NCBI GenBank assembly: GCA_945903465.1
Contig: CAMDOF010000047.1
Location: forward strand, 1 to 45,702
Direction: 5' to 3'
DNA: 45,702 bases
Origin: Opitutus sp. GAS368
Lineage (GTDB): Bacteria; Verrucomicrobiota; Verrucomicrobiia; Opitutales; Opitutaceae
Shown piece by piece: positions 42,090 to 45,702 of this stretch (position 1 is its first letter; every line of letters starts with the position of its first letter). The notes below the pieces were generated by a model, which worked only from the letters and a program-made list of their open reading frames with translations, had not been told where the DNA came from and did no database searches. A program made the position numbers and the translations under genes.

Positions 42090-43082
42090 TCACTCCGCCA
42101 ATGTGCCCGCGTAAACATTCATTCGCTCGCCCCGCAAAAATCCCACCAGCACCTGCCCGCTCACCTCCGCCAACGCCACCGCTGCCGTCGTCGGCGCCGA
42201 AAGCGCCACCACCGCCGGGATCCCCGCCACCCACGCCTTCTGCATCAACTCAAAGGAAACCCGCCCACTCACCAGTAAAATCCGCCCACTCAGCGGCAGC
42301 CGCTCCGCAAAAAACGCCGCGCCAATCACTTTGTCCAACGCGTTGTGCCGCCCGACATCTTCCCGCACCACCTCCAGCTGCCCGTCCCCATCAAACAACG
42401 CACTCGCATGCAATCCCCCGCTCGCCGCATATCCCGCCTGCGCCGCTCGCAATCGTTCCGGTAACGCCACCACCACTCGCCGTCGTACCACCATCCCGCC
42501 CACCAGCGGCCCAGCTTGCACCCGCAGACTCTCAATACTCGCTTTGCTGCAGATTCCACAGCTGGACGAGGTCAACACGTTCCGCGTCACCCGCCCCCAA
42601 TCCACCGCCACCGACGGCGCCAAAATCACCTCCAACCGATTCTCCACCCCCGACTCCCCGCCCTCGCCGCCGGCCCCCGCACCCAGCGGCCTCACGCCAT
42701 CTTCCGCGCCACTCGCCGGCTCATTTGGCCGCCTCACCGGTAGCCCCACCATGCGGTCGTCCCGCTCCCCGCGCCCCCCTCCGACCGCGCCTTCTTCTCC
42801 CCGACACCGCACCATATCCACGATATCATCCCGGCTCCGCACCATTCCTTCCCCAATTAAAAATCCCGCCACCAGCTCTCGATCATGCCCCGGCGTCCGC
42901 ATCACCACCGCCACACTCCGCCCTGCCACCCAAATTTCCAACGGCTCCTCCACCGCCACGTGATCCTCCATCCACACCCTCTCCCCTCCTTCCACCCGCA
43001 CAATCCGCTGCACGCCTACCAATTGGGGATGCGACATCCCGCCACCAAAACAAATCCCGCCACCGTCGCCAGAGTTTTTCAT
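42090..43082 (-). CDS. fdhD: Formate dehydrogenase accessory sulfurtransferase FdhD
   Basis: FdhD passes sulfur from a cysteine desulfurase to the molybdenum cofactor of formate dehydrogenase. Key features are the CxxC motif in SSSCGICSKASIESLRV, the N-terminal EEPLEIWVAGRSVAVVMRTP with DRELVAGFLIGEGMV, and the C-terminal EVVREDVGRHNALDKVIGAA and SGRVSFELMQKAW. Length is 330 aa from 43082; ATG at 43037 (MSHPQLVGV) may be the true start. About 50 Gly/Arg/Glu-rich residues are inserted between the N-terminal domain and the CxxC region (GEEGAVGGGRGERDDR onward), longer than in the E. coli protein. No formate dehydrogenase gene is in the window. Confidence 0.92.
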   Translation of the reverse strand: MKNSGDGGGICFGGGMSHPQLVGVQRIVRVEGGERVWMEDHVAVEEPLEIWVAGRSVAVVMRTPGHDRELVAGFLIGEGMVRSRDDIVDMVRCRGEEGAVGGGRGERDDRMVGLPVRRPNEPASGAEDGVRPLGAGAGGEGGESGVENRLEVILAPSVAVDWGRVTRNVLTSSSCGICSKASIESLRVQAGPLVGGMVVRRRVVVALPERLRAAQAGYAASGGLHASALFDGDGQLEVVREDVGRHNALDKVIGAAFFAERLPLSGRILLVSGRVSFELMQKAWVAGIPAVVALSAPTTAAVALAEVSGQVLVGFLRGERMNVYAGTLAE

Positions 43083-43234
43083 CTCCCTCGCCCATCACCG
43101 CGCCCCCATCTCCCGCACCCAAGCCCCCACTCCGCGCCTGCTCGGTAGAACGCACGCCCTCCACCCACCGCTGATGAGGCCGACATTCGCATCGTTGACG
43201 TTAACCACCATTCCCCAACACGCTGATTCCTCTC

Positions 43235-44071
43235 ATGTGCGGTCGCTACGTTCTCAAAAGCCAAGACCTCGCCGCCCTCCTCATCCAGCTGGGCGTCACC
43301 GATCCACACGAATTCACCAGCCGCTACAACATCGCTCCCAGCACCCCCATCCCCACCCTGCGTACCACCACCGCCCAGCGCCGTGAACTCGCCATCATGC
43401 AGTGGGGGCTGATTCCTTCGTGGTCAAAGCATCCCGCCACCGGCGCCCGCTTGGCCAACGCCCGCGCCGAGGGCATCGCGACCAAGCCCGCCTTCCGCCA
43501 CGCTTTCCGGTCCCGCCGTTGCGTCGTTCCCGCCAGCGGCTTTTACGAATGGCAGACCTGCGATCGGCGCAAACTTCCTTGGTATTTTCAAATGCACGAC
43601 GAGCGCCCGTGCCTCCTCGCCGCAATCTGGGAAACTTTCCGCGGTCCCGACGGCAGCACCCACACCACCTGCGCTCTCATCACCACCACGCCCAACGAGG
43701 TCGTCCGACCTCTTCACGATCGCATGCCCGTCATCCTCCGCGAAGCCGCTCTCGATGTCTGGCTCGATCCTTCCGTAACGACCTCCGACGCCCTCACTCC
43801 GCTCCTCACCCCGCTCCCAGCCCCGCTGATGAAAGCATCCCCCGTCTCCACCCGCGTGAATCAAGTGCGCCACGAGGGATCCGACTGTCTCTTGCCCGCA
43901 CCCGCACCCACCACGGGTTCACCGCAAGCACGCACGGATGGGCGAGGCGAGGGCGAGGATGGGCGACCCGCACCCGCACCCACCACGGGTTCACCGCAAG
44001 CACGCACGGCCGCCCTGCGACCGGACCTCACCGTACCGCCGAGCCCACAGCTGGCCTTCGATTTCGAGTAA
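43235..44071 (+). CDS. SOS response-associated peptidase / SRAP domain protein (YedK/HMCES family)
   Basis: A 278-aa SRAP protein that shields abasic sites in single-stranded DNA through a covalent link to its N-terminal cysteine. MCGRYVLKS places the reactive Cys2 at the start; other active-site residues are Asn in RLANARAEGI, Glu in VPASGFYEWQ and His in VVRPLHDRMPVIL. The fold ends near residue 215. The C-terminal tail contains a 24-residue duplication (PAPAPTTGSPQART twice) coded by a 72-bp period, absent from typical family members. Confidence 0.92.
   Translation: MCGRYVLKSQDLAALLIQLGVTDPHEFTSRYNIAPSTPIPTLRTTTAQRRELAIMQWGLIPSWSKHPATGARLANARAEGIATKPAFRHAFRSRRCVVPASGFYEWQTCDRRKLPWYFQMHDERPCLLAAIWETFRGPDGSTHTTCALITTTPNEVVRPLHDRMPVILREAALDVWLDPSVTTSDALTPLLTPLPAPLMKASPVSTRVNQVRHEGSDCLLPAPAPTTGSPQARTDGRGEGEDGRPAPAPTTGSPQARTAALRPDLTVPPSPQLAFDFE
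43895..44009. repeat. 43-bp direct repeat, period 72, inside the SRAP gene
   Basis: Positions 43895-43937 and 43967-44009 are identical (ccaccacgggttcaccgcaa in the middle), separated by 29 bp (43938-43966) that are not repeated. The period is a multiple of three, so the gene stays open. The left part of each copy is itself a cccgca micro-repeat, so the true duplicated length could be shorter. Confidence 0.93.
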
Positions 44072-44518
44072 CCCAGCCCTGGCCCTCCCGCCCAGCCACC
44101 TAACCCCCGCTGCCCACGCGCGCCGACCTCCGAGATCACCCAGCCAAAATCACTCGTTCCACCCAACCAGAGGCGCGCACCTTTCCCTCGCCCAAACCGA
44201 CGCCTGGCTTCTCGAAAAAATTCGCCCAATCATTTAGAGGCCCACCCCGCCACCACCCCGCCACCACCCCGTAACCACCCCGCCACCACCCCGTAACCAT
44301 CGGGGGCGTTCTCGGCCACCCGAGACCCAAATCAAACGCCACGACACCTCGCCCGTTCGTTTTATCTCCTGACGGCCAAAATCGCCCAACACCCGCCTCC
44401 GCCCACTTTTTCGGCCAACGCTATCCTTTCACCATCGGAACCCTTCGGCCATCTGGTTTCGCGCCCACCACCCGCTCACTTCTCCCGCCAGCAACCCACT
44501 CAGATTAGACTCCTTACC
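44072..44518. other. Intergenic region with an 11-bp tandem repeat
   Basis: No supported gene. At 44245-44299 five units of 11 bp alternate between ccccgccacca and ccccgtaacca. The surrounding sequence is strongly C-rich on the plus strand. Promoter elements for the following gene are not obvious. Confidence 0.5.
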
Positions 44519-45295
44519 GTGCAAACCACCTCTTTACTTTCATCCTTCACGAAGGCTCTCGCCGGCTTCGCCGCCCTCTTCTTTTTGAGTTTATCTTCAC
44601 CGCTGCCAGCCGCGATCACCCCCGCTCAAATCGGCTACCACGGCGAAGTCAGATGGGTCTCCGTCGAAGATCTGCCCTTGCCGCTCGCCCAGTTTACCAC
44701 CGTCTTCTGGGATCCGCGCGACACCCCCAGTCTGCGCAAACTGATACGCCTGACCGACGCAGTTAGGGGCAAACGCGTGCTCGAAATCGGCACCGGCACG
44801 GGCCTCCTCGCCGCTTGCGCCCTTCAGGCCGGCGCCACCCACGCCGTCGCGACCGACATCAATCCCAGCGCCGTGCTGAACGCCCGCTTCAACGGTACCT
44901 TGCTCGGGCTCGCGAATCGGCTCGAGGTCCGCCAAGTCACGCTCGCCCAACCCGACGCTTACGCAATCATCCGCCCCGAGGAACGATTCGACGTGATCAT
45001 ATCCAACCCACCTTGGGTCAATCGTCTCCCGCAGAGCATCGATGAATTCGCCCTTTACGACGCCTCTTTCCGGCTCATGCGTACCCTGCTGGATGGTTTG
45101 CCCCAACATCTCCCGCCAGGCGGTCGGGCGCTCCTCGCCTACGGCTGCGTCGATGCGATTAAAACCCTGCGGTCCGAATGCGCCAAGCGCGGTTATACTT
45201 TCAGGGTCGTCGACGACGATCGCGACCTCGATAAACTGCCCGAGGAGTTCCTCCCAGGCATGCTGCTGGAGGTCACGTTGCCGGACCGCCGTTAG
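44519..45295 (+). CDS. Class I SAM methyltransferase with an apparent signal peptide
   Basis: A 258-aa protein starting at GTG 44519. The SAM-binding motif is VLEIGTGTGLLAACALQAGA, followed by HAVATDINPSAVLNARFNGT and the NPPW motif in FDVIISNPPWVNRLPQS. NPPW/NPPY enzymes methylate polar amino groups in proteins, nucleic acids or small molecules. The first 33 residues (LAGFAALFFLSLSSPLPAA) look like a Sec signal peptide with a cleavage site near PAA/ITP, which is odd because SAM is cytoplasmic. A later non-ATG start could remove it, but the first downstream in-frame Met is deep in the catalytic domain. Confidence 0.8.
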   Translation: MQTTSLLSSFTKALAGFAALFFLSLSSPLPAAITPAQIGYHGEVRWVSVEDLPLPLAQFTTVFWDPRDTPSLRKLIRLTDAVRGKRVLEIGTGTGLLAACALQAGATHAVATDINPSAVLNARFNGTLLGLANRLEVRQVTLAQPDAYAIIRPEERFDVIISNPPWVNRLPQSIDEFALYDASFRLMRTLLDGLPQHLPPGGRALLAYGCVDAIKTLRSECAKRGYTFRVVDDDRDLDKLPEEFLPGMLLEVTLPDRR

Positions 45296-45469
45296 TCGCC
45301 CAAACCCGCCGCCGCGACCCACTCACAATGCGTCGCTTGGGCTCGCGTGCGGCCGACACAAAAATCTTGGCCGGCCACGAACGCGGCGACAGCGGCGAGG
45401 TCGGGCGCGGCGGGTTCGATCCAGTCCTAAAAAACAGCATTCGTAAAACGTCCCTGCGCTGCATTCGGG

Positions 45470-45600
45470 TGGTTTCTTTCGGTCACGGCCAAAATCCGAT
45501 TTTGGGGCGGGGGCTCCTAAGAAACAGCTTCTGTAAGTCATTGGTGAGAAATTGAAATCTGTTTCTTCCCGTCGGGGCCAAAACTTGTTTTGGTGGGTGG
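45470..45600 (+). repeat. Two adjacent copies of a hairpin repeat (ccaaaa...ttttgg)
   Basis: Two units about 88 bp apart share the pattern ttctt-cggtc-ggccaaaa, loop, ttttgg-gggctcc. Hairpins are ccaaaa-tccga-ttttgg at 45489-45505 and ccaaaa-cttg-ttttgg at 45578-45593, each followed by G-rich sequence ending gggctcc. A degenerate inverted copy is at 2590-2652, so the family is dispersed across the window. Confidence 0.75.
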
Positions 45601-45616
45601 GCTCCCATGCAGCAGG

Positions 45617-45665
45617 GGCGACAAGAGTGTCGCCCATCCGACGGACCGGCGACACTCCTGTCGCC
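45617..45665. repeat. Nested palindrome pair (REP-like)
   Basis: ggcgacaagagtgtcgcc (45617-45634) and ggcgacactcctgtcgcc (45648-45665) are each nearly self-palindromic and are inverted copies of each other with one mismatch, around a 13-bp centre (catccgacggacc region). This could fold as two small hairpins or one long cruciform. It follows directly on the second ccaaaa/ttttgg unit. Confidence 0.85.
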
Positions 45666-45702
45666 GATGGTGGCCACGAAGGCGTGCTTCGCTCCCCCAC
45701 CA

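Overview
The window looks like chromosomal DNA of a GC-rich verrucomicrobial bacterium, most likely an Opitutaceae-type member of the Verrucomicrobiota. The reasons are a Planctomycete/Verrucomicrobium-type secreted dehydrogenase with a cytochrome c tail, paired Tat-exported Gfo/Idh oxidoreductase and xylose-isomerase-like proteins, large TonB-dependent receptors and a DUF6250-like protein. This is inferred from protein families; no rRNA or other phylogenetic marker was searched.

Layout. 1-2.77 kb is a graveyard: a frameshifted S9 peptidase fused head-on to a broken TonB receptor, the tail of an AlbA_2/AAA_4-type ATP-binding protein, a type I restriction hsdM remnant, and a truncated copy of an interspersed element. 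2.77-7.4 kb has lysA, a PafA-like phosphatase and two small heat-shock proteins. 7.4-8.5 kb holds a complete copy of the interspersed element. 8.5-17.1 kb carries the HEAT/cytochrome dehydrogenase, a 13-bp tandem array, the Gfo/Idh plus isomerase pair, a DUF2062 protein and a DUF6250-like protein. 17.3-22.0 kb is a complete branched-chain amino-acid type ABC transporter (livJ-H-M-G-F on the minus strand), followed by an LptF/LptG-type permease and a third copy of the element. 24.1-29.4 kb has a TonB receptor and glmS. 29.7-32.5 kb is rpmH-rnpA-yidD-yidC. 32.7-39.2 kb has a sulfur theme: metX-metW, a decayed RND pump, rhodanese, two YeeE/YedE half-transporters, a broken DUF2892 gene, a TPR-thioredoxin and an exported rhodanese. 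39.5-43.1 kb is a tightly packed minus-strand run (fdhD, TPR protein, catalytically dead site-2 protease, prmB-like methyltransferase), then an SRAP protein and a methyltransferase with a signal peptide.

The most unusual signal is not a gene. At least five places (582, 1651, 16044, 23705, 34833) show the same architecture with unrelated sequences. A host segment of 35-38 bp is duplicated around a unique insert of 32-34 bp, so each event adds 69-71 bp. At two of these loci removing the 71 bp restores a recognisable protein reading frame. At a third, sister copies of the same repeat element in this window lack the insert. This is the footprint expected of Cas1-Cas2-like spacer integration outside an array, although misassembly and other mechanisms must be excluded. 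The window also contains an interspersed element with terminal inverted repeats and two covarying hairpins, and a reversal of strand composition near 22-25 kb that is independent of gene direction and suggests a replication terminus.
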